The notes: generated by a model from the letters alone, not told the origin. DNA of 64,000 nucleotides from JBNAGF01 sp049801055 (GCF_049801055.1 NZ_JBNAGF010000014.1:1-64000), one strand, 5' to 3'; positions 10,148 to 19,357 are shown, numbered from the stretch's first letter. Numbers and translations are program-made.

Positions 10148-11023
10148 ATGGGCATTCAGAAAGTCGGGGTGATCGGAGCGGGACAGATGGGCAATGGCAT
10201 TGCCCATGTGTTGGCGCTGGCCGAATATGATGTGGTTCTGAACGACGTCAATCAGCAGTCGCTGGACGCGGCAACCACCCTGATTCAAAAGAATCTCGAT
10301 CGTCAGGCGTCGCGCGGTAAGATATCTGAGGCGGATGTTGCTGCCGCAATGGGCCGGATCTCGACCACTTTGAACTTGCCGGATATCGGAGACACGGATC
10401 TTGTGATCGAAGCCGCGACCGAACGGGAAACCGTCAAGCAGGCGATTTTCGAAGATCTTCAGCCGCATCTCAAGCCTAGCACCATCCTGACTTCGAACAC
10501 GTCTTCGATCTCGATCACCCGACTGGCCAGCCGCACGGATCGCCCGGAGCGGTTTATGGGTTTCCATTTCATGAACCCCGTTCCTGTGATGCAACTGGTC
10601 GAATTGATCCGCGGTATTGCCACTGACGAAGCTACCTATGACGCCTGCAAGGAAGTCGTCGACCGATTGGGCAAGACGGCTGCCAGTGCCGAGGATTTTC
10701 CGGCCTTCATCGTGAACCGGATCCTGATGCCGATGATCAACGAGGCGGTCTACACCTTGTACGAAGGTGTGGGCAGTGTGCAGTCCATTGATCAGTCGAT
10801 GAAACTGGGCGCCAACCACCCGATGGGTCCACTGGAGCTTGCTGATTTCATCGGGTTGGATACATGCTTGGCGATCATGAACGTTCTGCATGACGGCCTG
10901 GCTGACACCAAATACCGCCCCTGCCCGCTGTTGACGAAATATGTCGAAGCGGGATGGCTGGGTCGAAAGACGCAGCGCGGATTTTACGACTATCGCGGAG
11001 AAATTCCGGTTCCTACCCGGTGA
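10148..11023 (+). CDS. hbd: 3-hydroxybutyryl-CoA dehydrogenase
   Basis: Oxidises or reduces 3-hydroxybutyryl-CoA/acetoacetyl-CoA with NAD(P). The 291-residue product has the Rossmann motif GAGQMGNGIA near the N-terminus, the conserved SNTSS loop, the catalytic His in GFHFMNPVPVMQLVE, and the C-terminal dimerisation domain with NHPMGPLELADFIGLD. The ATG at 10148 follows AGGAAAGG. It lies close to etfBA, so a role in butyrate/polyhydroxybutyrate metabolism or the first steps of the ethylmalonyl-CoA pathway is inferred. About 100 bases without a gene follow it. Confidence 0.95.
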   Translation: MGIQKVGVIGAGQMGNGIAHVLALAEYDVVLNDVNQQSLDAATTLIQKNLDRQASRGKISEADVAAAMGRISTTLNLPDIGDTDLVIEAATERETVKQAIFEDLQPHLKPSTILTSNTSSISITRLASRTDRPERFMGFHFMNPVPVMQLVELIRGIATDEATYDACKEVVDRLGKTAASAEDFPAFIVNRILMPMINEAVYTLYEGVGSVQSIDQSMKLGANHPMGPLELADFIGLDTCLAIMNVLHDGLADTKYRPCPLLTKYVEAGWLGRKTQRGFYDYRGEIPVPTR

Positions 11024-11126
11024 CCAAACGACGCCCATCGCCAACAAACAGGCATGTGATCAGGATAGATCAATGAGCCGGTCCGCCGGCCCGGCCTTCC
11101 AATCGGTCAGCTCGGATCGCGATGTT

Positions 11127-12020
11127 TCAAGAGGCTTCTTGCTTGCCCAACGCTAGCGTGTGCTCCCTCAACCACGCCATGAACCCACGCGGATCTTTCT
11201 CCAGAAGTTCCATATCGGCGTCCGATATCGGCTCACCGATAACCGGGCTTTGCGGCTTGTTGCAGGAGCGCACGATCTCGTGCAGAAGCAACCCCTGTCG
11301 CAGGATTGGCGATACGCGGTTGGCGATCTGATACCATCGGGAATTCGAACCGGGGAAAAAGATTGGGACCACGCGGGCACCTGACCGGCGGATCATCTTC
11401 GCTGTGAACACGTTCCATTCCTGTTCGACTGCGGGGCCAAACCAGCTATCCGAAGACATGACCACCCCAGAAGGGAACAGAGCCACAACCCCGCCATTTT
11501 TAAGATGGTCCATGGCATTCGAACGCATCTCCAGCATCTTCTGCTGCGCCTCGGGGTCATGCGGGAAGGGCACCGGGATCATGAAGGAGGTAGCTGCCTC
11601 ATCAAGCCCGGTCAGCACCGACCGGGTCAGGATCCGGTAATCCAGACGCACCCGGCCAATGAGATCGGCAAAGATCATCCCGTCGACCATCCCGTGCGGG
11701 TGATTTGCCACCACAACAACCGGCCCATCCGCAGGTATGTTCCGGATCTGCTCTTCGGGCGTGAGCAGATCGATGCCCATGGTGTTCAATGCGCCGCGCC
11801 AGAATTTTTGCCCACGATACTTGTCGTTCTGCTTCTCGAACGCGCTGACCATACGAAGAATCGTCAGTTTGCCCGTGCACCACTCGATCGCGCGTATCGC
11901 AAACGACGTCCACGGGTCATCGAAAGAGTTCGCATAAGTCAGTGTCCGGCGATCATAGATCTCGCCCTGGTCGGGCTTAGCCGCCACATGCGCCTTGTTG
12001 TTCTGCGCGGTGTCCGCCAC
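11127..12020 (-). CDS. Lysophospholipid/glycerolipid acyltransferase-like protein
   Basis: A 297-residue member of the PlsC-type acyltransferase superfamily. The block NHPHGMVDG gives the catalytic His/Asp pair, and a second block LFPSGVV matches the glycerol-phosphate binding motif. No transmembrane helix is obvious. The GTG at 12020 was chosen because it follows AGGACG and falls after the HPr stop; the frame is open further upstream but would overlap ptsH. It is the last gene of the ChvIG-HprK-RapZ-PTS run. It could act in ornithine-lipid or phospholipid acylation; the substrate is uncertain. Confidence 0.78.
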   Translation of the reverse strand: MADTAQNNKAHVAAKPDQGEIYDRRTLTYANSFDDPWTSFAIRAIEWCTGKLTILRMVSAFEKQNDKYRGQKFWRGALNTMGIDLLTPEEQIRNIPADGPVVVVANHPHGMVDGMIFADLIGRVRLDYRILTRSVLTGLDEAATSFMIPVPFPHDPEAQQKMLEMRSNAMDHLKNGGVVALFPSGVVMSSDSWFGPAVEQEWNVFTAKMIRRSGARVVPIFFPGSNSRWYQIANRVSPILRQGLLLHEIVRSCNKPQSPVIGEPISDADMELLEKDPRGFMAWLREHTLALGKQEAS

Positions 12021-12057
12021 GTTGTTCGTCCTGTTTTCTGCTCCGGGTCGGACCGTA

Positions 12058-12327
12058 TCAGAAGCCCTCTCCGAACTTGTCCGCGACCAGCGTTTCCAGC
12101 GCCTCTGCGAGCGCCTCAGCATCTGGGCCGGACGTTTGAACGTCAATAGTCGTTCCCTTCGATGCTGCCAACATCAAAAGCCCCATAATGCTGTCACCCG
12201 ATGCAGAAAGTCCGTCGCGTGAGATTTCCGCATTGGCGTCGAAACCCTCGACCACTTCGACCAGTTTAGCCGAAGCGCGGGCATGAAGCCCCTTTTCGTT
12301 CACGATTTTGAGCGTGCGCTGTGTCAT
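12058..12327 (-). CDS. ptsH: HPr-like phosphocarrier protein
   Basis: HPr carries phosphate from enzyme I to EIIA. The 89-residue product has the active histidine in GLHARAS (His15) and the regulatory serine in GDSIMGLL (Ser46), the target of HPr kinase. hprK, rapZ and an EIIA gene lie directly upstream on the same strand. No EIIB/EIIC sugar permease is present, so this is a regulatory rather than transport PTS, as in other alphaproteobacteria. Enzyme I is not in the window. Confidence 0.93.
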   Translation of the reverse strand: MTQRTLKIVNEKGLHARASAKLVEVVEGFDANAEISRDGLSASGDSIMGLLMLAASKGTTIDVQTSGPDAEALAEALETLVADKFGEGF

Positions 12328-12340
12328 GGGTATCCGTCTA

Positions 12341-12736
12341 TCAGGTATCCGGGGAAATGTTTTGCGTATTAATGTACTTCTTTCCGGCTTCCATCGCGAA
12401 GCGAACGGCTTCGGACACCGGCAGGTCTCGGCTCTTGGCCAGTTTTATCAGCATCGGAAGGTTTGCCCCGTAAAGAATGCGGCGGTTGTCCGGAGCACAT
12501 GCCCGCAGCGAAAGGTTCGAAGGGGATCCGCCGAACAGGTCCGTGACCACCACGACGCCGTCGCCGGTGTCTACCAAGTCAGCGGCGCGACAGATTTCCG
12601 CCTGCTTCTCACCCCGGTCATGATCGGCCTCAATCGCAATGGCAACCATTCCGGGTTGAACACCGACAACGTGCTCGATGGCCGACAGGTATTCTCCTGC
12701 CAGCCCACCATGCGCGACGATCACGATTCCGATCAA
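12341..12736 (-). CDS. ptsM: PTS EIIA component, mannose/fructose (Man) family
   Basis: A 131-residue EIIA-Man-type protein that receives phosphate from HPr on His9 (context IVIVAHGG). The segment TDLFGGSPSN is the family signature. The ATG overlaps the rapZ stop (ATGA), and ptsH follows 13 bases on. With no EIIB or EIIC beside it, it probably acts as a phosphorylation-dependent regulator. In alphaproteobacteria such proteins report carbon or nitrogen state, and in some species they bind regulators such as Rsh (family knowledge; not testable here). Confidence 0.9.
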   Translation of the reverse strand: MIGIVIVAHGGLAGEYLSAIEHVVGVQPGMVAIAIEADHDRGEKQAEICRAADLVDTGDGVVVVTDLFGGSPSNLSLRACAPDNRRILYGANLPMLIKLAKSRDLPVSEAVRFAMEAGKKYINTQNISPDT

Positions 12737-13629
12737 TCCGGCCTCTTTTCAGCTGTGCGACGTTCCAGTTCGCGATGCCTTATTGACACTTGCTGACCAC
12801 TTTCTGCAAGAGCCTTGGCCATGGTTTCAGCAAGCATGACAGATCGGTGTTGCCCCCCGGTACACCCGAATGCCAAGGAAAGGTGGCATTTACCCTCTTC
12901 GGAATAGGCCGGCAGCAGCATTTTGGTAAGATCCAGCACCTTTTCAAAAAATGGCTCAAATCGCGGATCTGCTGCCACATGCTCGGCCACTTGTGCATCC
13001 CGTCCGTCAAACAGGCGCAAGGATGGCTCCCAATACGGGTTTCGCAAAAAACGGCAGTCGAACACCATGTCGATGCCCCGCGGCAGGCCGCGCTTGTAGG
13101 AAAAGGATTGGATTGTCAGGGCCAGACCACGGCCGCTCTCCGACGCGAACCATCGTTCGATTTCCACGCGCAGTTGGTGAACGTTCAGCTCGGTTGTATC
13201 AATAAGCGTGTCGGCTTGATCGCGGATTGGTGCCAGAAGATCGAGTTCGCGCTGGACCCCGATACTCGGGCTTTCGGCGGGCGACATCGGATGACGCCGC
13301 CGGGTTTCTGAATAACGCCGCAGCAGGACACCGGGCCGACAATCCAGATACAGAACCGTGAGCTGAATGTCGGGACGTTCCGACAACGTTCGGATCAGTT
13401 CCAGCAGCGCCGCAGTTGAGAAATCACGGTTTCGGGTATCAACGCCCAAGGCGAGCGGACCGGTGTGCCCGGGTCCGTCCAAAAGACGTGGCATCAGGCT
13501 GAGCGGGAGATTGTCAATCGCCTCATAACCCAGATCCTCCAGCACGTTGATCGATGTCGACCTGCCCGCGCCTGACGGTCCGGTTACCAGAACAAGCTGG
13601 GTTTGCGAATGAGTGTCATGGGCCGTCAT
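12733..13629 (-). CDS. rapZ: RNase adapter / nucleotide-binding protein RapZ
   Basis: RapZ-family P-loop protein of 298 residues. The N-terminal Walker A is GPSGAGRS (17-24), with Arg in place of the usual Lys as often seen in this family. The C-terminal domain shows the conserved FGCTGGQHRSV block. In enterobacteria RapZ targets the GlmZ sRNA to RNase E; its alphaproteobacterial role is less clear. It overlaps hprK upstream and the EIIA gene downstream, each by 4 bases (ATGA), so the three genes are translationally coupled. Confidence 0.93.
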   Translation of the reverse strand: MTAHDTHSQTQLVLVTGPSGAGRSTSINVLEDLGYEAIDNLPLSLMPRLLDGPGHTGPLALGVDTRNRDFSTAALLELIRTLSERPDIQLTVLYLDCRPGVLLRRYSETRRRHPMSPAESPSIGVQRELDLLAPIRDQADTLIDTTELNVHQLRVEIERWFASESGRGLALTIQSFSYKRGLPRGIDMVFDCRFLRNPYWEPSLRLFDGRDAQVAEHVAADPRFEPFFEKVLDLTKMLLPAYSEEGKCHLSLAFGCTGGQHRSVMLAETMAKALAESGQQVSIRHRELERRTAEKRPD

Positions 13630-14060
13630 GGAATGATCTGCCGTCCTGCTTTCAGGTATTGCATCAACGCTACGGCATAATGTGGGCTTTTCACGCGGCG
13701 AAACAACGGCAGGGATTGGCCCAAAATCGTGATTTTGTGAGGTTTCGGCAGCCGTTGATCTTCCTCAACATCAAGATCGACGGCGGCATGGATGGAAACA
13801 GGCGCAACCGGTGTTGCTTTCAAAAGCCCGACGCCACGCGCTTCGATCATTCCACGTAGGGCTTCCGGAGGTTCCGCAGTCAATTGCCCTTGCTTGGACG
13901 AAACAATCACCCGGTCGTCTGCGACAAGCATGGCGCCGTATGCCATCAGTTCCAATGCCAGTGCAGATTTGCCGCTGCCAGATGCCCCGAGAATCAACAA
14001 TCCACGACCGTCTTGGGCGACACAGCTGGCATGCAGGCAGGCAGCCTCCGGGCCGGTCAC
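13626..14060 (-). CDS. hprK: HPr kinase/phosphorylase, short alphaproteobacterial form
   Basis: Phosphorylates and dephosphorylates HPr on its serine. The 144-residue product contains only the catalytic domain: Walker A GASGSGKS at 25-32, then LVADDRV, and the MIEARGVGLL segment matching the HprK signature. The N-terminal half of Gram-positive HprK is missing, which is usual in alphaproteobacteria. The start is GTG, three bases after the chvG stop. Position between the ChvG kinase and RapZ links envelope sensing with the PTS phosphorelay. Confidence 0.9.
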   Translation of the reverse strand: MTGPEAACLHASCVAQDGRGLLILGASGSGKSALALELMAYGAMLVADDRVIVSSKQGQLTAEPPEALRGMIEARGVGLLKATPVAPVSIHAAVDLDVEEDQRLPKPHKITILGQSLPLFRRVKSPHYAVALMQYLKAGRQIIP

Positions 14061-14063
14061 GGC

Positions 14064-15761
14064 TTAGACAGGCAGGCCCACGACAAAGCGGGCGCCCAGC
14101 GGTTCAGACGTAATATCCGCCTCTGTCGGACGGATGTTTTCGGCCCAGATCACGCCGCCATGTGCTTCGACAATCTGCTTGGAAATTGCCAGCCCAAGGC
14201 CCGAGTTGTTACCAAAATGCTCTTCGGGGCGCTGGGAGTAAAACCGCTTGAAGATCTTGGCCAGCGCCTCATCAGGAATGCCGGGGCCTGTATCTTCGAC
14301 AACCACCAGAACCCTGTTTGCCCGTTTTCTGGCCCATACACGTATTGCGTCGCCATCTTCACAGAAGGAAATCGCGTTTGTGATGAGATTCACGAATACC
14401 TGTGCCAATCGGGCCTCGAGCCCGTCGATCATGACTGGTTCGGGCGGCAGGTCTGTGATGTAATCGATGCCTTTGGCCCGGGCATCTTCACCGAGATACT
14501 GGTTCAGGTTGGACAACATGGTCAGGAGATCGAAATGCTCTTCCTCCTCCTTGACCAGTTCTGCGTCCAGCCGTGAGGCGTTGGAGATGTCGCTCACCAA
14601 CCGGTCCAACCGCCGCACGTCATGCTCGATCACGTCGAGCAGTTTCTCACGCTGATCCTCGCGCTTGATCATGCGGAGCGTACCAACTGCGGATTGCAAA
14701 CTGGCCAGCGGATTCTTGATTTCATGTGCGACGTCAGCGGCGAATTGTTCGTTGCTGTCAATTCGCGTGTAAAGGGCACTCACCATGCCCCGTAGCGCCC
14801 GGCTGAGCCGACCGATTTCGTCCGGACGCGCTGATAGATCGGGTATCCTGATACGGCCCGGCGTTGCACGCCGGGCATTGCGGTCACGGCCCAATTCTGC
14901 GGCTTCGGCCAGATCGGCCAAGGGGTTGGCAATCGTGGAGGCCAGCACAAGGCTGAGCCCAACGGAAACGAGCAAAGCGACGACGAACATCTGCAATACT
15001 CTTTCCCGTTCGTCCCGAACAACCGCATCGATTTCGCCAGAAGGGCTGGAAACGGCTACGACTCCGACCGGATCGCCGTCCCGCATGATCGGCTGAGCGG
15101 CGACAAAGACAGTTCCACCAGCTGTTTCCAAAGCAGCTTCGACCTGATCGCCACCTGCAAGCGCTGCAGACACCAATTGCTGCAACTGTTGTTCCAGAGG
15201 TATGTCGGGCGCCGTATCCACCTGAGAGAAAATCGACGAAACGCCGTTCCACAAGGCCAGCAATGCGTCGCTGATGATTGTCTGGCTTTCAGATGCTGTA
15301 TCACCCAGATCCGGCCGTGTGCCCGTAGTTCGGTCGACCAGTGCCTGCGTTGTGTCAAACACGAGCACCTCAACCCCCCGGCGCAGGCTGAGGGCTTCGA
15401 GTGTTTCGCGTACATCCACACCATCGCCGGTGGTGAGGTTCACCGGTCCACCGGCAGGAAGTTGCGCCTCAAATACGTCGGCGATCAGGCTGGCTTCGGC
15501 CATCAATGCACCGGCGCGTTGCCGAACCAGGCTATCCCGCGAGTCATTGAGGTAGAGAATACCCGAAACGAGGATGATCAGCGCGATCAGATTGAAGGTA
15601 ATGATCTTGCGCGTCAGAGGCGAGCCGCGCAGCGAAAAGAAACTGCGTCTCGCACGCTTAGCCCGCAGCTCTTCGGCAACAGTGCTCTGCGGGGCAACCC
15701 AATCGTCACCCAGCACAACATCACCACTGCGATGCGCCTGTGTAGTGCCGGTATCCCGCAC
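14064..15761 (-). CDS. chvG: Sensor histidine kinase ChvG (ExoS-like)
   Basis: Membrane histidine kinase of about 565 residues: cytoplasmic N-terminus, TM1 near 55-70, a periplasmic sensor domain of about 200 residues, TM2, a HAMP-like linker, the H-box ADVAHEIKNPLASL and an HATPase domain with N, G1 (DTGPGIPDE) and GLGLAIS motifs. In Agrobacterium and Sinorhizobium ChvG/ExoS senses acid and envelope state and phosphorylates ChvI. I chose GTG at 15761, preceded by GAAAGG; an ATG at 15830 is possible but overlaps chvI by 32 bases. Confidence 0.9.
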   Translation of the reverse strand: MRDTGTTQAHRSGDVVLGDDWVAPQSTVAEELRAKRARRSFFSLRGSPLTRKIITFNLIALIILVSGILYLNDSRDSLVRQRAGALMAEASLIADVFEAQLPAGGPVNLTTGDGVDVRETLEALSLRRGVEVLVFDTTQALVDRTTGTRPDLGDTASESQTIISDALLALWNGVSSIFSQVDTAPDIPLEQQLQQLVSAALAGGDQVEAALETAGGTVFVAAQPIMRDGDPVGVVAVSSPSGEIDAVVRDERERVLQMFVVALLVSVGLSLVLASTIANPLADLAEAAELGRDRNARRATPGRIRIPDLSARPDEIGRLSRALRGMVSALYTRIDSNEQFAADVAHEIKNPLASLQSAVGTLRMIKREDQREKLLDVIEHDVRRLDRLVSDISNASRLDAELVKEEEEHFDLLTMLSNLNQYLGEDARAKGIDYITDLPPEPVMIDGLEARLAQVFVNLITNAISFCEDGDAIRVWARKRANRVLVVVEDTGPGIPDEALAKIFKRFYSQRPEEHFGNNSGLGLAISKQIVEAHGGVIWAENIRPTEADITSEPLGARFVVGLPV

Positions 15762-15798
15762 GCTGTCCCTTTCTTGATCGAGCCCGTTTCGCAGGGTG

Positions 15799-16500
15799 TT
15801 ACTCTTCGTTGTACCTGTAACCGATCCCATAGAGCGTCTCAATCGCTGCGAAATCGGTGTCCGCGCTACGCATCTTCTTGCGCAGGCGTTTGATATGGCT
15901 GTCGATGGTGCGGTCGTCCACATAAACCTGATCGTCATAGGCCACGTCCATCAGCTGGTCACGGCTTTTGACAAACCCCGGTCTCTGCGCCAGAGCCTGC
16001 AGTAGCAGGAACTCGGTAACCGTCAACGAAACGTCCTTGCCCTTCCAGCTCACCGAATGGCGCAACGGATCCATCCGCAGATGGCCACGCTCCATGACCT
16101 TTGTTTCCGGGGTCGTTCCGGTCACGTCACCGGAAACTGCCTCCTGCCTACGCAGCAGGGCTCGGATCCTCTCGACAAGCAAACGCTGCGAGAATGGTTT
16201 TTTCACGTAGTCGTCAGCGCCCATGCGCAATCCCAAAACCTCGTCGATTTCATCATCTTTCGAGGTCAGGAAAATCACCGGCATCTGGGTTTTCTGTCGA
16301 AGACGCTGCAACAGGTCCATCCCGTCCATGCGCGGCATCTTTATGTCGAGCACGGCCATGTCCGGCAGCTTCTTGTTGAAAGCGTCGAGCGCGGCCTGTC
16401 CATCATTATAAGTCTCGACCTCAAAGCCTTCGGCTTCGAGAGTCATGGAAACCGATGTCAGGATATTCCTGTCATCGTCCACCAATGCAATCTTTGACAT
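15799..16500 (-). CDS. chvI: Response regulator ChvI
   Basis: OmpR-type response regulator of 233 residues, partner of ChvG. The receiver domain has the acidic pair Asp8-Asp9, phospho-acceptor Asp52 (VLDIKMPRMDG), Thr near 80 and the Lys of VKKPF. The C-terminal winged helix ends in the RTIDSHIKRLRKKM recognition helix. It is first in the chvIG-hprK-rapZ-EIIA-ptsH run and faces pckA. The ATG at 16500 is the start; the open frame upstream is spurious. Confidence 0.95.
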   Translation of the reverse strand: MSKIALVDDDRNILTSVSMTLEAEGFEVETYNDGQAALDAFNKKLPDMAVLDIKMPRMDGMDLLQRLRQKTQMPVIFLTSKDDEIDEVLGLRMGADDYVKKPFSQRLLVERIRALLRRQEAVSGDVTGTTPETKVMERGHLRMDPLRHSVSWKGKDVSLTVTEFLLLQALAQRPGFVKSRDQLMDVAYDDQVYVDDRTIDSHIKRLRKKMRSADTDFAAIETLYGIGYRYNEE

Positions 16501-16841
16501 AAGGTGTGCCCCTATACTGCTCGTTACTGCCTTATTTTTTTCCCATACATCGCTTTTTTGAAGGACCGAATCAATCCTTAACTGCGAATCAGGGGCCCTT
16601 ACCGTTGCAATTGGGACAAAAAAACATTGCCGACAGGTGAATTTGACGCCGCTGGGTCGTCTCATTCTGCACGCTTATGCAAAACATCGCCTTGGTGGCG
16701 CTAACTGCGCCAAACCGTCCTGTTCATGCCCCAAAGGCTCGTGATAAGACCGCGCTCACCGGCAGATGAGCCGGACGAAAGCCCCGCAGGTGCGATGTGC
16801 CGAAGCCGGATAAAATCGCACCGCCACAGGAGAAGAAGAAC
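16501..16841. promoter_or_regulatory. Divergent chvI-pckA promoter region
   Basis: These 341 bases without a gene separate the divergent chvI and pckA genes. I see a small hairpin (CCGGC/GCCGG, about 16760-16774) and no convincing -35/-10 pair. In Agrobacterium the adjacent pckA is induced by acid through ChvG-ChvI, so a ChvI site may lie here (inference). No consensus could be assigned by eye. Confidence 0.45.
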
Positions 16842-18440
16842 ATGACATCTGGACGGGTTAACCCAGAGTTTCGCCTGGAAGATCAGGGCATCACGGGTCT
16901 GGGCAATGTCTATTACAACCTCATGGAATCCGCGCTGATCGAAGAGGCGCTCAAGCGCGGCGAAGGCACATTGGGCAATGGCGGGGCCTTTTTGGTATCG
17001 ACCGGAAAATTCACCGGCCGCTCGCCCAAGGACAAGCATGTTGTAAATACCGACAGCATCGCCGACAGCATCTGGTGGGAAAACAACACTGCGATGACGC
17101 CTGAGGGATTCGATGCCCTCCATGCCGACATGATCGAGCACATGAAGGGCCGCGATTATTTCGTTCAGGACCTCGTCGGAGGCGCTGATCCGGCGCATTC
17201 GATCAATATGCGGATGGTAACCGAGCTGGCTTGGCACAACCTGTTCATCCGTCACATGCTGCGCCGTCCGGATCGCGAGGATCTGGATGGGTTCGTTGCG
17301 GACTTCACTGTCATCAACTGCCCAAGCTTCAAGGCCAATCCCGAAAAGCACAACTGCCGCTCGGAAACCGTGATCGCAATGAATTTCGACCGCAAGGTGA
17401 TCTTGATCGGCGGCACCGAATACGCAGGTGAAAACAAAAAATCTGTATTCACCCTGCTGAACTACCTGCTGCCCGAGAAAGGCATCATGCCGATGCATTG
17501 TTCGGCCAACCACGCAACCGGCAACCCGGTGGATGCAGCGGTTTTCTTTGGCCTGTCGGGAACAGGTAAAACAACTCTTTCGGCGGACCCCGCCCGGACC
17601 CTCATCGGTGATGACGAACATGGCTGGTCGGATCGCGGCACCTTCAACTTCGAAGGCGGTTGCTACGCAAAGACCATCAACCTCAACCCCGAGGCCGAGC
17701 CCGAAATCTATGCCACCACCTCGAAGTTCGGCACAGTGATTGAAAACATGGTGTTTGACCCCGAGACCAAAGAGCTGGATTTCGACGACGACTCGCTTAC
17801 TGCCAACATGCGGTGTGCCTATCCGCTCGAATACATTTCGAACGCATCGAGCAGCGCGATGGGCGGACACCCCAAGAACATCATCATGCTAACCTGTGAT
17901 GCGTTTGGTGTTCTGCCTCCGATCGCCAGATTGACGCCGGCTCAGGCGATGTACCATTTCCTTTCGGGCTTTACATCAAAAGTGGCCGGAACCGAACGCG
18001 GTGTGACCGAGCCCGAGCCAACGTTCTCCACTTGTTTCGGCGCGCCCTTCATGCCGCGGCGCCCCGAAGTCTATGGCAACCTGCTGCGCGAGAAGATCGC
18101 TCAGCACGGCGCGACATGCTGGCTGGTGAACACCGGTTGGACCGGAGGCGCTTATGGCACGGGATCCCGCATGCCAATCAAGGCGACACGTGCCCTGCTC
18201 ACCGCTGCGCTCGATGGATCGCTTGCCGAGGCCGAATTCCGCAAGGATCCGAATTTTGGCTTTGATGTTCCGGTTGAAGTTCCCGGTGTTGCCGAAGTTC
18301 TGCTGGATCCGCGCCGGACATGGGACGATCAGGCCGGATATGATGCACAGGCAACCAAACTGGTTCAAATGTTCGCAAACAACTTCGAACAGTACCTGCC
18401 CTATATCGACGAAGACGTTAAAGCGGTAGCCATCGGCTGA
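16842..18440 (+). CDS. pckA: Phosphoenolpyruvate carboxykinase (ATP)
   Basis: Converts oxaloacetate and ATP to phosphoenolpyruvate, the entry step of gluconeogenesis. The 532-residue product carries the kinase-1a P-loop GLSGTGKT (237-244), the HCSANHA metal/substrate segment before it and the GDDEHGWSDRG segment after it, as in the ATP-type enzyme. A GGAG site precedes the ATG at 16842. It is divergent from chvI, an arrangement shared with rhizobia, and is followed by an intrinsic terminator. Confidence 0.97.
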   Translation: MTSGRVNPEFRLEDQGITGLGNVYYNLMESALIEEALKRGEGTLGNGGAFLVSTGKFTGRSPKDKHVVNTDSIADSIWWENNTAMTPEGFDALHADMIEHMKGRDYFVQDLVGGADPAHSINMRMVTELAWHNLFIRHMLRRPDREDLDGFVADFTVINCPSFKANPEKHNCRSETVIAMNFDRKVILIGGTEYAGENKKSVFTLLNYLLPEKGIMPMHCSANHATGNPVDAAVFFGLSGTGKTTLSADPARTLIGDDEHGWSDRGTFNFEGGCYAKTINLNPEAEPEIYATTSKFGTVIENMVFDPETKELDFDDDSLTANMRCAYPLEYISNASSSAMGGHPKNIIMLTCDAFGVLPPIARLTPAQAMYHFLSGFTSKVAGTERGVTEPEPTFSTCFGAPFMPRRPEVYGNLLREKIAQHGATCWLVNTGWTGGAYGTGSRMPIKATRALLTAALDGSLAEAEFRKDPNFGFDVPVEVPGVAEVLLDPRRTWDDQAGYDAQATKLVQMFANNFEQYLPYIDEDVKAVAIG

Positions 18441-18466
18441 CTTGCTACCAAAAGTCTCAACCAATC

Positions 18467-18497
18467 AAGCCCTTTGCCAAATGCAGGGGGCTTTTTT
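18467..18497 (+). terminator. Intrinsic terminator of pckA
   Basis: AAGCCC..TGC pairs with GCA..GGGCTT around a CAAAT loop, followed by six T residues on the plus strand, 27 bases after the pckA stop. A good match to a Rho-independent terminator. Confidence 0.8.
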
Positions 18498-18534
18498 GTC
18501 GAGACATTTTGATCCGGATGTTTCCGGGGCTCGG

Positions 18535-19305
18535 CTACATCATCAGAAGACCGCGCCGCACAAGGTTCAACCCCGCGACTGTCAGTACAATCAATGTGGC
18601 CCGGCGAAAGGTTTGTTGATCAATCCGATCGTGGAAACGGCCGCCCAGCCACATACCGCCAATCGCAGGCAGGAGCAGGGCAAACGACAGAGGTGCCGAC
18701 TCCTCCGACAGCACTCCCGATCCGATATGGGCCACTGCCAACGCAACCGCGCCCAGACCGTAAATGACCCCCTGAACCCGCAGATGCTCGGATTTTGGTG
18801 TGTTTAGGGTAGTCAGGTACAGTACGGTCGGCGGTCCCCAGACACCGGACATGCCACCAACGAACCCTGCGACCGCCCCAATCAACGCCTCTATTCGCGC
18901 CGACGGGTTTTTGATTTCAAGACGCAGGCCGAACAACTGGACGAGGGCAAAGAATGTGACCGGCAGCCCCAGCATTAGCAGAAGTGCCGATGGGGAAAGA
19001 ACTCTAACCAGCTGCGCAGAAGCAAGCAGGAAAACCAGACCCACAAGCAGAAAAACCCGAAACTTGGCGATCGATTCCCACGCCGCGGCCGCACCCTGAC
19101 GCAACGCTTGCATAAGGTTTGTCGCCAGCGTTGGTAAGATCAATCCGGCCAATGCTAGATCTGGGGGCAGGAACGTACTCAGACCCGAGATCAGGATCAT
19201 CGGCAAGGCAAAGCCGACCATGCCTTTGACCGAGCCAGCCAAAAAGGCAATTGCGCAGGCCAGCATAAGTTCCAGCGGCGAGATGTGTGTCAGAAGGCTC
19301 TCCAT
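18535..19305 (-). CDS. TauE/SafE-family membrane permease
   Basis: A 256-residue integral membrane protein with about eight hydrophobic helices and the two internal repeats typical of the TauE/SafE family (first repeat AFLAGSVKGMVGFALPM; second GAVAGFVGGMSGVWGPP). Members export or take up sulfite, sulfoacetate or other small organic anions; the substrate here is unknown. The ATG at 19305 has a strong AGAGGGGAT site. It is divergent from mcd with a palindrome-rich region between. Confidence 0.85.
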   Translation of the reverse strand: MESLLTHISPLELMLACAIAFLAGSVKGMVGFALPMILISGLSTFLPPDLALAGLILPTLATNLMQALRQGAAAAWESIAKFRVFLLVGLVFLLASAQLVRVLSPSALLLMLGLPVTFFALVQLFGLRLEIKNPSARIEALIGAVAGFVGGMSGVWGPPTVLYLTTLNTPKSEHLRVQGVIYGLGAVALAVAHIGSGVLSEESAPLSFALLLPAIGGMWLGGRFHDRIDQQTFRRATLIVLTVAGLNLVRRGLLMM

Positions 19306-19338
19306 ATCCCCTCTTATCACCATCGTATTATGCCGCAT

Positions 19339-19357
19339 CGCAAAATTTTTTGCGCAA
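19339..19357. promoter_or_regulatory. Palindromic operator candidate between tauE-like gene and mcd
   Basis: CGCAAA-ATTT-TTTGCG (19339-19354) is a perfect inverted repeat, overlapping the palindrome TTGCGCAA (19350-19357). TTGCGC recurs at 19394. Short-chain acyl regulators of the RamB/PccR type in related bacteria bind TTTGCAAA-like sites, so control of mcd by such a protein is a reasonable guess. Confidence 0.4.

Noticed and set aside
15761..15830. ATG start of chvG at 15830
   Set aside because: It overlaps chvI by 32 bases without an SD; GTG 15761 behind GAAAGG is better, though the longer form cannot be excluded.
16701..17870. Long open frame on the minus strand under pckA
   Set aside because: It mirrors pckA codon bias, has no SD and does not resemble a family; the same holds for large antisense frames under tuf, fmt/def, smc and hbd.
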